Origin: Chromatiales bacterium | GTDB taxonomy: Bacteria > Pseudomonadota > Gammaproteobacteria > UBA6429 > Thiohalophilaceae | Assembly (NCBI GenBank): GCA_027076325.1 | Contig: JALTJZ010000048.1 | Coordinates: 1 to 55,686 of the forward strand | DNA: 55,686 nt | Direction of reading: 5' to 3' | Part shown: positions 7,697 to 18,459 of the stretch, piece after piece | Position numbering within the stretch: position 1 is the first letter of the stretch | Layout: every line of letters begins with the position of its first letter | The notes under the pieces: model-generated | Databases searched by the model: none | The model's input: only the letters and a program-made list of their open reading frames with translations | What the model was told of the DNA's origin: nothing | Position numbers and translations under genes: made by a program

Positions 7697-10600
7697 ATGC
7701 ATTTATCAAAACTAAAATTATCAGGATTTAAATCCTTTGTAGACCCCACCACTGTGCCTTTCCCTAGCAAATTGATTGGGGTCGTTGGGCCAAATGGCTG
7801 CGGAAAATCGAATATTATTGACGCAGTGCGTTGGGTTATGGGGGAATCATCAGCGAAACACCTACGTGGTGACTCGATGGCCGATGTTATTTTCAGTGGC
7901 TCTACCTCGCGTAAACCTGTTGGGCAGGCATCGGTTGAACTGGTGTTTGATAACTCAGACGGCACATTAGGTGGCGAGTACGCCAATTACAATGAAATAT
8001 CCATTAAGCGTGTGGTGTCGCGTGATGGGCAGTCTGTTTACTATTTAAATAGCACCAGGTGTCGCCGTCGTGATATTACTGATATTTTTCTGGGTACCGG
8101 TTTAGGGCCACGCAGTTATGCGATTATCGAGCAGGGCACCATTTCGCGTATTATTGAAGCGAAGCCAGAAGAGCTGCGTGTATTTCTTGAGGAAGCAGCC
8201 GGTATATCCAAATATAAAGAGCGTCGACGTGAAACGGTTAACAGAATTAAACATACGCGAGATAATCTGGATCGTTTAAATGATTTACGTGAAGAGCTTG
8301 ACAAGCAACTGGCTCGGTTAAAACGTCAGTCACGTACAGCGGCACGTTATAAAGTATTACGTGAGGAAGAACGTCTGGCTAAAGGCCAATTGCAGGCATT
8401 ACGCTGGCAGGACATTAACACGCACTATGAACAAACCGAAGCATTGATTGCCAAACAGCAAATCGCTGTTGAAGGGGTGGTTGCAAAACAGCGTGCGGTT
8501 GAAACCGATATTGAAAAGCAACGTCAGGAATACACCGAGGCATCGGATAAGTTTAACCAGATACAGAGCCGTTTTTACAGTGTTGGTTCCGATATTGCGC
8601 GCCTGGAACAATCCATTCAACACGCCAAAGAACGTCGTCAGCAAATTCAGGCCGATATTCGTCAGGCTGAAAATGAGTGGAATCAGGCGCAGGTGCAGCT
8701 CAATGTTGATCGCCAGCGAATTGAATCATTAGAAAAGGAACGCGGCGAACTTGAGCCGCAGCTAAGTCGGTTAGAAGAAGCGGCAAAGCAATCAGCTCAA
8801 AAGTTCAGTGATTCAGAACAAGCCATGCAGCAGTGGCAAACGTCATGGGATGAAATTAACAAGCAAGCTATGGCACCGGCACAAGCTGCCGAAGTGCAAC
8901 GCACGCGTATCGAAAATTTTGATAAAACCATTGCCGACTTGTTGCAACGTAAAGAAAAACTCGAAGAAGAACTGCATAGTATTTCACCTGAAAAATTTAA
9001 CCAGGAAATTGATGCCTTGCAGCAGCAGCTTAAAACAACAACGGCGGATGCAGAAACTCACAAAAAAGCGGTTGAAAGCTCGCAACAACAAATTACGCAA
9101 GCACGAGAACAAATTGTGTCATTGAATAATGCGTTGCATAGCAAACGTGATGATTTACAGTCTATTCGTGGCCGTTGCAGTTCGCTTGAAGCATTGCAAC
9201 AAGCGGCACTCGGAAAAGAAGATTCGGATCTTAATCAATGGCTTAATGCACAGTCTTTAAGTGATGCACCGCGTTTAGCCGAAGAACTTAATGTTGAATC
9301 CGGCTGGGAACGTGCAGTAGAAAGTGTTTTAGGCCATTATTTACAGGCTGTTTGTATAAATGACACATCAAATCTTGCCAGCCAGTTAACCCAACTTGAA
9401 AATGGCAGTATTGCCTTGTTCGATACAACGGCGGTTGCCTCAACGGGAGCTCTGGCAAAAAATACGTTGCTTGAAAAAGTAAATTCAGGTTATGACTTAA
9501 AACCCGTTTTAGGTCATGTGCTGTTTGCAAACACATTAGAAGATGCGTTGGCACTGCGTTCCAGCCTTGCCTTGCATCAGTCAGTTGTTACACCGGAAGG
9601 GATCTGGTTGGGACAAAACTGGATTCGTTATGTGAAAAATGATGCTTCTGAGTCTGGTATTTTACAGCGTGAGCAGGAAATTAAATCACTCCATCAGGGA
9701 ATAGACAGTTTAGATGCCGATGTAAAAGCACTGCAGGTGAAACTGGAACAGCAACAACAGCAACTAAAAAAGGTTGAATCCGAACGTGATGCTCAACAGG
9801 CCGTTTTCAATCAGACAACACGCCATCTTGCAGATGTACAGGCACAACTTAATGCCAAGAAAAATAATCGCCAGCAGGTAGAATTACGTCAGGGTAATTT
9901 GCAATCTGAGTTTACCCAGGCAGAACAAAGAATAACACAGGCGCAAGATGATTCACGTGAGGCGCGAGGGCATTTACAGCAAGCACTGGACTCAATGGCA
10001 GCATTGGAGAAACAACGTAATGAATTGAGCCAGCAGCGCGATGTTTTTGCAGAGCAGTTAAACATAAGCCGAGCTAAAGCAAATGAAGACAGGGATGCCT
10101 TGCATAAGGTCACTATTCGGGTTGAAACACTGCGTGCAGAATTGTCATCAACACAACAAACATTGACACGCATGGAGTCGCAACTGCAACAGTTAACATC
10201 GCGTCGTGATGAGCTGTCAAAATCATTTGATGAAGGTGAAGCACCCCTGGCTGAAATGGCAAAAGAAATTGAGCAGCAGCTGCTACAGCGTGCCGAAGTT
10301 GAAGGCAAGATGAAGCAAGCACGGGATGTGATGACCGATATTGAACAACAGCTACAAAAACTGGAAGAGTTACGCTCGCAAGTTGAGCAGGAACATGAAG
10401 AATCACGTAGCTTGCTGGAGCAAACACGGATTAACTGGCAGGAACAAAAAGTACGTCGTCAAACAATTGAAGAGCAAGTGCTTGAAGCCGGTTTTGAATT
10501 GAAAACGTTAATTCAGGAAATTCCCGAAGAAGCTAATATTGAAGCATGGCAAAGCAAGGTGGAAGAACTGGAGGGTAAAATTCATCGTCTTGGGCCGATT

Positions 10601-11203
10601 AATCTTGCTGCTATTGATGAGTTTGAGCAGGAATCTGAACGTAAAGAATATTTAGACGCTCAAAATGAAGATCTGGTTGAAGCACTTAAAACACTGGAAG
10701 ACGCGATTAACAAAATTGATCGTGAGACCCGCACACGTTTCAGCGATACCTTTGATCAGGTCAATGCTAAATTGAAAGAACTGTTTCCACGCTTATTCGG
10801 AGGTGGTCATGCTTACCTTGAATTAACAGGGGATGATATTCTGGAGGCTGGTGTGACGGTGATGGCGCGTCCACCGGGTAAACGTAACAGTACCATTCAT
10901 TTGTTGTCTGGTGGTGAAAAAGCTTTAACCGCAGTCGCAATGGTATTTGCCATTTTCGAACTGAACCCGGCGCCATTTTGTATGCTTGACGAAGTAGACG
11001 CACCGCTGGATGATGCTAATGTCGGGCGTTATTCACAGTTAGTGAAAGAGATGTCTGAACGAATTCAATTTATTTTTATTACGCACAATAAAGTTACCAT
11101 GGAAATCGCCGACCATCTTGCAGGTGTCACAATGTCTGAACCCGGTGTTTCGCGTATGGTTGCGGTTGATGTTGAGGAGGCTGTTGAGCTGGCGGCAGTA
11201 TAG
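7697..11203 (+). CDS. smc: Chromosome partition protein SMC
   Basis: The ATPase arm of the SMC-ScpAB condensin, which compacts and separates sister chromosomes. Residues 31-39 carry Walker A (GPNGCGKSN). Two long coiled-coil arms (about 165-500 and 660-1010), rich in Gln, Glu and Arg, flank a hinge whose start is visible around residues 505-640. The C-terminal half ATPase has the signature LLSGGEKALTA and Walker B FCMLDEVDAPLDDAN. I place the start at ATG 7697 (MHLSKLKLSGFKSF); the open frame reaches back to 7646, but those 17 residues are unlike the family. At 1168 residues it has the usual length. scpA and scpB lie 8.5 kb downstream. Divergent from queF across a 285-bp gap with no clear motif. 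Confidence 0.95.
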   Translation: MHLSKLKLSGFKSFVDPTTVPFPSKLIGVVGPNGCGKSNIIDAVRWVMGESSAKHLRGDSMADVIFSGSTSRKPVGQASVELVFDNSDGTLGGEYANYNEISIKRVVSRDGQSVYYLNSTRCRRRDITDIFLGTGLGPRSYAIIEQGTISRIIEAKPEELRVFLEEAAGISKYKERRRETVNRIKHTRDNLDRLNDLREELDKQLARLKRQSRTAARYKVLREEERLAKGQLQALRWQDINTHYEQTEALIAKQQIAVEGVVAKQRAVETDIEKQRQEYTEASDKFNQIQSRFYSVGSDIARLEQSIQHAKERRQQIQADIRQAENEWNQAQVQLNVDRQRIESLEKERGELEPQLSRLEEAAKQSAQKFSDSEQAMQQWQTSWDEINKQAMAPAQAAEVQRTRIENFDKTIADLLQRKEKLEEELHSISPEKFNQEIDALQQQLKTTTADAETHKKAVESSQQQITQAREQIVSLNNALHSKRDDLQSIRGRCSSLEALQQAALGKEDSDLNQWLNAQSLSDAPRLAEELNVESGWERAVESVLGHYLQAVCINDTSNLASQLTQLENGSIALFDTTAVASTGALAKNTLLEKVNSGYDLKPVLGHVLFANTLEDALALRSSLALHQSVVTPEGIWLGQNWIRYVKNDASESGILQREQEIKSLHQGIDSLDADVKALQVKLEQQQQQLKKVESERDAQQAVFNQTTRHLADVQAQLNAKKNNRQQVELRQGNLQSEFTQAEQRITQAQDDSREARGHLQQALDSMAALEKQRNELSQQRDVFAEQLNISRAKANEDRDALHKVTIRVETLRAELSSTQQTLTRMESQLQQLTSRRDELSKSFDEGEAPLAEMAKEIEQQLLQRAEVEGKMKQARDVMTDIEQQLQKLEELRSQVEQEHEESRSLLEQTRINWQEQKVRRQTIEEQVLEAGFELKTLIQEIPEEANIEAWQSKVEELEGKIHRLGPINLAAIDEFEQESERKEYLDAQNEDLVEALKTLEDAINKIDRETRTRFSDTFDQVNAKLKELFPRLFGGGHAYLELTGDDILEAGVTVMARPPGKRNSTIHLLSGGEKALTAVAMVFAIFELNPAPFCMLDEVDAPLDDANVGRYSQLVKEMSERIQFIFITHNKVTMEIADHLAGVTMSEPGVSRMVAVDVEEAVELAAV

Positions 11204-11276
11204 GCAGTATTTGTTTTTTAAAACTTTGTCAGAATACTGCAAAGTGCTTTGACTAAGATCAGGCTTTGATAACACA

Positions 11277-12107
11277 ATGAATACATTGCGGGTTATATTA
11301 GTAATTATTGGTATTATTTTTATAATCGGAATCTATTTCTTTCAACGAAAAAGAATATCACAAAACGATTCGAGAAAAATAATTAGTAGCATTATTTCTT
11401 TATTTGCAAACATAAAAGCAAAATTAAAAAAGCGACTCGATTTAGCAAACAAAAACTCACAACAACCCACTTCCGTTAAACATTCCGTTGATGAGCTTAG
11501 TGAAGCGCATTTGGCGAGTATGGGGCGATTGGTCGCAAATAAAACAGATAGTGGCACTTCGGTGCAAAATACTATTCAGCTTGAGTCGCAAAATGAACAG
11601 CTAACGCAGGATATATCAATTGAACATGGTCAGTCTCAAACACCATCAGTCTCAAAAGGAGATGAGCTGTTAATTACACTCACGGTTATACCTAAACCCG
11701 GCCAGCATTTTAATGGTGAAGATATTATTACAGCATGTAAGTTAGCCGGTTTGCAATTAGGCGAATTTAATATTTTTCACCGTTATGCATTAGTTGATGA
11801 CAGGGTACAACTAACACCTGTTTGCAGTCTGGTAAATTTATTTGAGCCTGGCTATTTTGATATAACAGCGATGTCTGATTTTTCAACACAAGGTCTGTCT
11901 TTGTTTATGCAACTGCCGGGGCCGGTTGACGCTCGTGAAGCCTTTGTTATATTAATGGATGTATCCGAAAAGCTGGCTTTACACTTAAATGCAACTATTT
12001 GTGATGACACACACAGTGTTTTAACAGCGCAAACAATTAGCCATTTAAAAGAAAAAATAGAAAACTACCGTTTTAAACTAAAAATGGCTTCATTAAAGCA
12101 TCGTTAA
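11277..12107 (+). CDS. zipA: Cell division protein ZipA
   Basis: An inner-membrane division protein that tethers FtsZ filaments and is largely restricted to Gammaproteobacteria. It has a short periplasmic start, one membrane segment at about residues 4-22 (VILVIIGIIFIIGIYFF), a basic then polar Ser/Gln-rich linker (about 25-125), and a C-terminal FtsZ-binding domain from about 128 (LLITLTVIPKPGQHFNG). At 276 residues the linker is shorter than in E. coli (328). It lies between smc and ligA, the usual neighbourhood in gammaproteobacteria. In the 73-bp gap after smc, GCAGTATT (11204) and AATACTGC (11233) form an inverted pair of unknown use. Confidence 0.93.
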   Translation: MNTLRVILVIIGIIFIIGIYFFQRKRISQNDSRKIISSIISLFANIKAKLKKRLDLANKNSQQPTSVKHSVDELSEAHLASMGRLVANKTDSGTSVQNTIQLESQNEQLTQDISIEHGQSQTPSVSKGDELLITLTVIPKPGQHFNGEDIITACKLAGLQLGEFNIFHRYALVDDRVQLTPVCSLVNLFEPGYFDITAMSDFSTQGLSLFMQLPGPVDAREAFVILMDVSEKLALHLNATICDDTHSVLTAQTISHLKEKIENYRFKLKMASLKHR

Positions 12108-12217
12108 TCTTAGATGGCTGTTTTTTTTAACCTGTATTGCTGGTGTTTAGTTGTGTTTCTCTCAGAGATATTTGGCAAGAAATATTTTAATGGCACTTTC
12201 AGTAATATATTGAATAG

Positions 12218-14260
<2,043 letters not shown>

Positions 14261-14320
14261 TTTGTAGCGTATTGAATTTTATGTAATTATTTGAAAAGTG
14301 TGATGTTAATCTCATTAGGC

Positions 14321-14326
14321 TATAAT
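14321..14326 (+). promoter_or_regulatory. Possible -10 box for the small basic protein gene
   Basis: A perfect TATAAT lies 40 bp before the GTG at 14366. No good -35 box is found 16-18 bp upstream (TTGAAA at 14291 is too far), so the promoter is tentative. The gene may instead be read with ligA. Confidence 0.35.
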
Positions 14327-14365
14327 TTAAGCATATTATGAATTTTCAGGGCAGGAGTCGTACTC

Positions 14366-14524
14366 GTGGATGCAGAATATAAAGGCCCGGAAAGGCGGGT
14401 TGAGCAACGTAGAAAGAAAGAAGATCGCCGCGATATGATGCGATTTGAGCCGACCAAAACACCACGGCGTTCAGGTAAAGATCGCCGTGTTAAAAGTGTA
14501 TGGGATGATCGTAACGGTTTTTAA
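14366..14524 (+). CDS. Small arginine-rich protein, 52 residues
   Basis: A short gene starting at GTG 14366 with GGAG (14354-14357) at 8-nt spacing and ending in TAA at 14522, directly before a strong terminator. These signals argue that it is real. The protein has regularly spaced double arginines after acidic or polar residues (PERR, EQRR, EDRR, TPRR, KDRR), giving a highly charged chain with no hydrophobic core, probably disordered or helical. Such spacing suggests binding to nucleic acid or an acidic partner, but no function is assigned. It lies 105 bp after ligA on the same strand. Confidence 0.65.
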   Translation: MDAEYKGPERRVEQRRKKEDRRDMMRFEPTKTPRRSGKDRRVKSVWDDRNGF

Positions 14525-14538
14525 GCTGGTTATCGATT

Positions 14539-14575
14539 AAAAAGCCATTGTCTGGGGAGACAATGGCTTTTTAAT
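14539..14575 (+). terminator. Strong rho-independent terminator
   Basis: AAAAAGCCATTGTCT (14539-14553) pairs perfectly with AGACAATGGCTTTTT (14558-14572) around a GGGG loop. The A tract and T tract make it able to work in both directions. It closes the ligA and small-protein unit. Confidence 0.9.
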
Positions 14576-14820
14576 GTGTCCAAATAAATTTAAATTTTCT
14601 ATCCACTTGCGGTGGGAAGAAAACCGCTGGTGATGTAATTAATTCGGCAACGGTTGTAACTTATTCCACTGCTGCTGTTCCATTAACGCCTTCTCCCTGA
14701 GGGAGACGGAATGGCTCTGATTAACCGCTAAGCTAGCCTCATGTCCTGGTTCTCAGCCATTACCTTGATAATCAGACGCTTACTGTATTTCAAGCTTAGG
14801 TTAACGGGATAGTAGTGAAC

Positions 14821-15654
14821 TTATTTGATAATTTTAATTGTGGATTCTTTACGTAACTTGGCGATGTATTCCTGCAATTTTTTATTTTGCATAATAATAC
14901 GCACCTGATTTTTTATTTCGCTAAACTTGGGTGGATCCATTTTTCGAGTGTCTTCCAGCTTAATAATATGCCAGCCAAATTTTGTTTGAACCGGCGTTTT
15001 GCTATAGCTGCCCTTTTTCATAGTGGCGACTGCTTTTGAGAATTCAGGTACCATTTGGCGCGAGTTAAACCAGCCCAGGTCTCCACCATTCTTCCCAGTT
15101 GGACCGGTTGAATAGGCTTTTGCAAGTTTGATAAAGTTTTTACCACTGTCGAGTTCTTTAATAACCGATTCGGCTTTATCTTTACTTTTTAATAAAATAT
15201 GGCGTGCTTTATATTCTTTTACATTGGCTGATTTTACCCGGCGATCGTATTCGAGCTTTAGTTCTGTGTCGGTAATGGGGTTTGCCTGCATAGTTTTACG
15301 AATGGCATGTTTAATAAGCAGGTCAATACGGTGTTGTTTAAGTTGAAACAAAACATCTTTATCTTTATCCAGTTTTTGTTTAAGTGCACTCTGGTACATT
15401 AATTCTCGATTTACTAATTCCTGTATAAGAATGTCACGATCCCTTTTTGCATCAAATTTTGGGTCTTGTTTCTTTTTATGCTCTACATAAGCATCAAATG
15501 TTTTTTGAGAAATTTCTTTCCCATTAACTGTTGCAACTGCCTTGCTAGCAGAATAGGCATTAAAGCTAATGAGCGTGATCGATGCGCTGAGCGCAAGTGT
15601 CAGTACAGGTGTTAAGAGTTTACTTAATTTAAGTGTTGAACCTTTGTGAGACAT
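14821..15654 (-). CDS. Periplasmic parvulin-type peptidyl-prolyl isomerase
   Basis: A secreted SurA/PpiD/PrsA-like folding helper catalysing cis-trans isomerisation of prolyl bonds. A signal sequence is visible at about residues 13-35 (hydrophobic LLTPVLTLALSASITLISF with a likely cut near AYSASKA), possibly a membrane anchor. It is followed by a helical N-terminal chaperone region (about 40-140), a single rotamase domain (about 145-240, with ARHILLKS, GGDLGWF and TKFGWHIIKLE) and a short helical tail. At 277 residues it has one parvulin domain where SurA has two. It is last in a minus-strand run yciB, yciI, isomerase (69-nt gap), so it may be co-transcribed with the septation gene. Confidence 0.88.
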   Translation of the reverse strand: MSHKGSTLKLSKLLTPVLTLALSASITLISFNAYSASKAVATVNGKEISQKTFDAYVEHKKKQDPKFDAKRDRDILIQELVNRELMYQSALKQKLDKDKDVLFQLKQHRIDLLIKHAIRKTMQANPITDTELKLEYDRRVKSANVKEYKARHILLKSKDKAESVIKELDSGKNFIKLAKAYSTGPTGKNGGDLGWFNSRQMVPEFSKAVATMKKGSYSKTPVQTKFGWHIIKLEDTRKMDPPKFSEIKNQVRIIMQNKKLQEYIAKLRKESTIKIIK

Positions 15655-15723
15655 AATTTTGTCCTTAAATAATAGTTGTGACGGAATATGGGAACCCTGA
15701 AATAGCAGATGTTGTAGGATAGC

Positions 15724-16023
15724 CTATGGTAGTACCTTTTTAAAGGGTTTTACTGTGACGCGGTTATAAACACCCGCTTTAATATATGGGTCGGCATTTG
15801 CCCATGACTGTGCATCTTCAAAACAAGCAAATTCGGCTACAATTAGCGAACCACTAAAACCGGCCGGGCCGGGATCTTCGCTATCAATGGCCGGGTGTGG
15901 GCCTGCTAAAACAAGTTTGCCCTGTTCTTTTAATTTTTTCAGTCGTGCAACGTGTTCGGCGCGAGTGGCTAGTCTTTTTTTCAGCGTATCGGGCTTATCT
16001 TCTGCAATAATGGCGTATAACAT
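15724..16023 (-). CDS. yciI: YciI family protein
   Basis: A 99-residue protein of the YCII-related family, a ferredoxin-like alpha+beta fold with a conserved His-Asp pair suggesting an enzyme, but no agreed reaction. Family features: [13 protein letters not shown] at the start, [11 protein letters not shown] with the conserved His 24, [19 protein letters not shown], and the [16 protein letters not shown] end. It starts on the base after the yciB stop, so the two are tightly coupled, as in enteric bacteria where yciI and yciB are neighbours. Confidence 0.9.
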   Translation of the reverse strand: MLYAIIAEDKPDTLKKRLATRAEHVARLKKLKEQGKLVLAGPHPAIDSEDPGPAGFSGSLIVAEFACFEDAQSWANADPYIKAGVYNRVTVKPFKKVLP

Positions 16024-16626
16024 TTAATTATTTTCTTCTATTGGGATTGGTTTGTTTGAATTCAATCTGTTTTGTGTGTGGTCTTCTTTTATATACCTCA
16101 CAAGGAATATGCCCTGAATAATAATAAAAGCAAGGGTTAAACCCAAAATGCCAAATAATTTAAAATCAACCCATATGTCAAAATCGAAGAAATACGCAAC
16201 AAGTAGATTAATGACGCCGATTAAAATAAAAAACCATATCCATGTCAGACTCAGGCGGAGCCAGACTGGTTCAGGCAGGCTGATGTTGGTTTGCATCATA
16301 CGCTTAATAATGGGGGTTTTGTTGCCTATAAAGTGGCTTGCATAAAATACAATGGCAAATAGCCAGTGCGCAATGGTGACTTTCCAGATAATAAATTGAG
16401 GTTCTCTAAAATAAATTGTTGCAGCACCAAATGCGAGCACTAATATTAGCGTGATAAGGTGCATTTTTTCCACTTTTTGGTGGCGAAACCAGTTGTAGGC
16501 AATTTGTGCAAATGTGGCCACCATTAATACAGCCGTTGCGGCAAGGGTGCCGTCAACCTGATTATCATAAGATTTGAAAACGATAAAAAATAAAACAACC
16601 GGAAAAAAATCGAATAAGAATTTCAT
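16024..16626 (-). CDS. yciB: Inner-membrane septation protein YciB (IspZ)
   Basis: A 200-residue polytopic inner-membrane protein linked to cell envelope synthesis and septation. The start KFLFDFFPVVLFFIVFK and the motifs TATAVLM-like AATAVLMVATFAQIAYNW, TIYFREPQFIIWKVTI and EPVWLRLSLTWIWFF are family hallmarks; five hydrophobic segments are visible. The C-terminus has a short polar tail. First gene of the minus-strand yciB, yciI, isomerase run. It diverges from the rnm gene across a 196-bp gap holding promoters for both sides. The binding site before the start is weak. Confidence 0.92.
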   Translation of the reverse strand: MKFLFDFFPVVLFFIVFKSYDNQVDGTLAATAVLMVATFAQIAYNWFRHQKVEKMHLITLILVLAFGAATIYFREPQFIIWKVTIAHWLFAIVFYASHFIGNKTPIIKRMMQTNISLPEPVWLRLSLTWIWFFILIGVINLLVAYFFDFDIWVDFKLFGILGLTLAFIIIQGIFLVRYIKEDHTQNRLNSNKPIPIEENN

Positions 16627-16723
16627 TGTGTATTAACAACTGTTTTGAACGCAAAGATGCCTCTTAAAAAGACAGTGATTTATGCATTAGGTTTAATTTT
16701 TTTGATACTAGCATGAATAATTT

Positions 16724-16753
16724 TTGAAGGCACAGGGTTTTTGTTCATATAAT
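16724..16753 (+). promoter_or_regulatory. Likely sigma-70 promoter for the rnm-yciO unit
   Basis: TTGAAG (16724-16729) and TATAAT (16748-16753) are separated by 18 bp, about 70 bp before the rnm start. The predicted transcript then carries a stem, CAGGTTA (16796-16802) with TAACCTG (16814-16820), ending 2 nt before the ATG at 16823. No Shine-Dalgarno sequence is visible there. Confidence 0.5.
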
Positions 16754-16822
16754 ATTGAAAGTATTAAAGTTTTAAGCAGACTTATCGGACAGTTCCAGGT
16801 TAATGTTGTAAAATAACCTGTT

Positions 16823-17656
16823 ATGTCGTTATTTTATGATTTACATTCACATTCTTCTGCATCCGATGGGCGTTTAAGCCCAACAGAACTGGTGCATTAT
16901 GCTCGGCAGCAGGGTGTGGATGTTTTAGCGCTGACCGATCATGATATTACCTCAGGTATTTCGGAAGCGAAACAGGCTGCCAGTCATTTGGCGTTGAAAG
17001 TGATTGCCGGGGTTGAAATATCCGTTATCTGGCGTAAGCAAACATTGCATATTCTGGGTTTGAATATTGACCCTGACAATGCAGCTTTACTGGCGGGGCT
17101 GGGGAAAATCAGGCAGGCACGCTTATGGCGTGCTCAGGAAATGGGGCGTCGGCTGGCTAAAGCCGGTTTTTCTGATCTTTACGCTGCCGCACACGCCATT
17201 GCAAATGGTGAAAATGTCACGCGTACTCATTTTGCCCGCGTTTTGATTGAGCAAGGCCATGCAAAAGATATGAAGCAGGTTTTTAAACGTTTTATTGTGC
17301 CAGGTAAACCTGGTTATGTGGCGGGTGAATGGGCTGAGATGGCTCAGGCAGTGGAATGGATTAAAAATGCAGGTGGCATTAGTGTGATTGCGCATCCGGC
17401 GCGGTATAAACTGTCGGCAACAAAAATGCGAATGATGATTGATGAATTTATGCAAGCGGGTGGAGAAGGGATCGAAGTGATTTCGGGTAGTCACAGCAAA
17501 AATGAATCACAGCAAATTGCGGCTTTGGCACGTCACTATAATTTGCTCGCTTCGCGTGGTTCTGACTTTCATGATCCGGCTATTCCTTATATTAATATGC
17601 AGACCTTGCCGGTTTTGCCGAATGATTTAACCCCTGTTTGGGCTGTCTGGCAATGA
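16823..17656 (+). CDS. rnm: 5'-3' exoribonuclease RNase AM (PHP domain)
   Basis: A PHP-superfamily phosphoesterase, formerly YciV or TrpH; in E. coli it matures the 5' ends of rRNAs and can use 3',5'-bisphosphonucleotides. Metal ligands are visible in DLHSHSSASDG (His 8, His 10, Asp 15), LTDHD, VIAGVEIS, VIAHPARY and SRGSDFHDP. The length of 277 residues is near the E. coli protein. Its TGA overlaps the ATG of the next gene (ATGA at 17653), so translation is coupled. The rnm-yciO-trpS-scpA-scpB-rluB order is conserved in gammaproteobacteria. The start sits just after a stem-loop and lacks a good binding site. Confidence 0.92.
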   Translation: MSLFYDLHSHSSASDGRLSPTELVHYARQQGVDVLALTDHDITSGISEAKQAASHLALKVIAGVEISVIWRKQTLHILGLNIDPDNAALLAGLGKIRQARLWRAQEMGRRLAKAGFSDLYAAAHAIANGENVTRTHFARVLIEQGHAKDMKQVFKRFIVPGKPGYVAGEWAEMAQAVEWIKNAGGISVIAHPARYKLSATKMRMMIDEFMQAGGEGIEVISGSHSKNESQQIAALARHYNLLASRGSDFHDPAIPYINMQTLPVLPNDLTPVWAVWQ

Positions 17657-18270
17657 GCCAGTTTTTCCAGATTCACCCTGATAACCCGCAAGGCCGCTTG
17701 ATACATCAGGCGGTTGAAATGGTGCGTCAGGGGGCGGTAATTGTGTACCCAACAGATTCAGCCTATGCCATTGGTTGCCATCTGGGGGATAAAAAGGCAC
17801 TGGATCGGATCCGGCGCATTCGGCAGGTGGACGACAAACATAACTTTACGTTAGTGTGTCGGGATTTATCCGAGATTTCTACTTACGCGAAAGTTGGCAA
17901 TCAGGCTTATCGGTTTATTAACGCGCATACACCGGGGCCGTATACCTTTATCATAGAAGCAACACGTGAAGTACCGAGGCGTTTATTGCATCCAAAACGC
18001 CGCACCATTGGTATCCGCGTACCGGATAACCGGATTGTAATGGCTTTGTTGTCGGCGCTGAATGAGCCGCTTATGAGCAGTACCCTGATATTACCCGATG
18101 AAGAAATGCCCATGACCGATGCAGAAGCGATCCGCCACCGTCTGGAACATGAGGTGGATTTAGTGATTGATGGTGGCCATTTTGGTGCTGAGCCAACAAC
18201 GGTGGTTGGGCTGCAAAATGCCGAAGTTGAAATTTTACGTATTGGTAAGGGTGCGGTAGACGGTTTTTAA
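17653..18270 (+). CDS. yciO: YciO-like Sua5/YrdC family protein
   Basis: A 205-residue protein of the Sua5/YrdC/YciO family. TsaC and Sua5 make threonylcarbamoyl-AMP for tRNA t6A; YciO is a paralogue whose own role is less clear. Family features: GAVIVYPTDSAYAIGCHL, the RIRRIRQVDDKHNFTLVCRD stretch typical of YciO, PGPYTFIIEAT, and RTIGIRVPDN. The start is the ATG within ATGA at 17653, overlapping the rnm stop. A few extra in-frame codons upstream (17638) lie within rnm and are not needed. Whether it supplies t6A here depends on a separate tsaC elsewhere. Confidence 0.88.
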   Translation: MSQFFQIHPDNPQGRLIHQAVEMVRQGAVIVYPTDSAYAIGCHLGDKKALDRIRRIRQVDDKHNFTLVCRDLSEISTYAKVGNQAYRFINAHTPGPYTFIIEATREVPRRLLHPKRRTIGIRVPDNRIVMALLSALNEPLMSSTLILPDEEMPMTDAEAIRHRLEHEVDLVIDGGHFGAEPTTVVGLQNAEVEILRIGKGAVDGF

Positions 18271-18459
18271 GTGCTGTTAATTCAATTGGGCTGTTTTAAC
18301 GATTATTTTTTCGGGGATTATCTTTTTTCAGCTAGGCACCGCTTGCTTAAAGCCGATATAATTCATTATTCCGCTGCATCCGCAAATAGCAATTAGAAAA
18401 GCGCAGGGAAACCTGTATTTTTATATAAATCAAATAGTTAATAAATTTTGGAGATTTGA

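Noticed and set aside
9889-10308. Long minus-strand frames inside smc
   Set aside because: They lie opposite the coiled-coil coding part of smc, are Ser/Cys-rich, and have no start signal; they are shadows of the strong plus-strand codon pattern.
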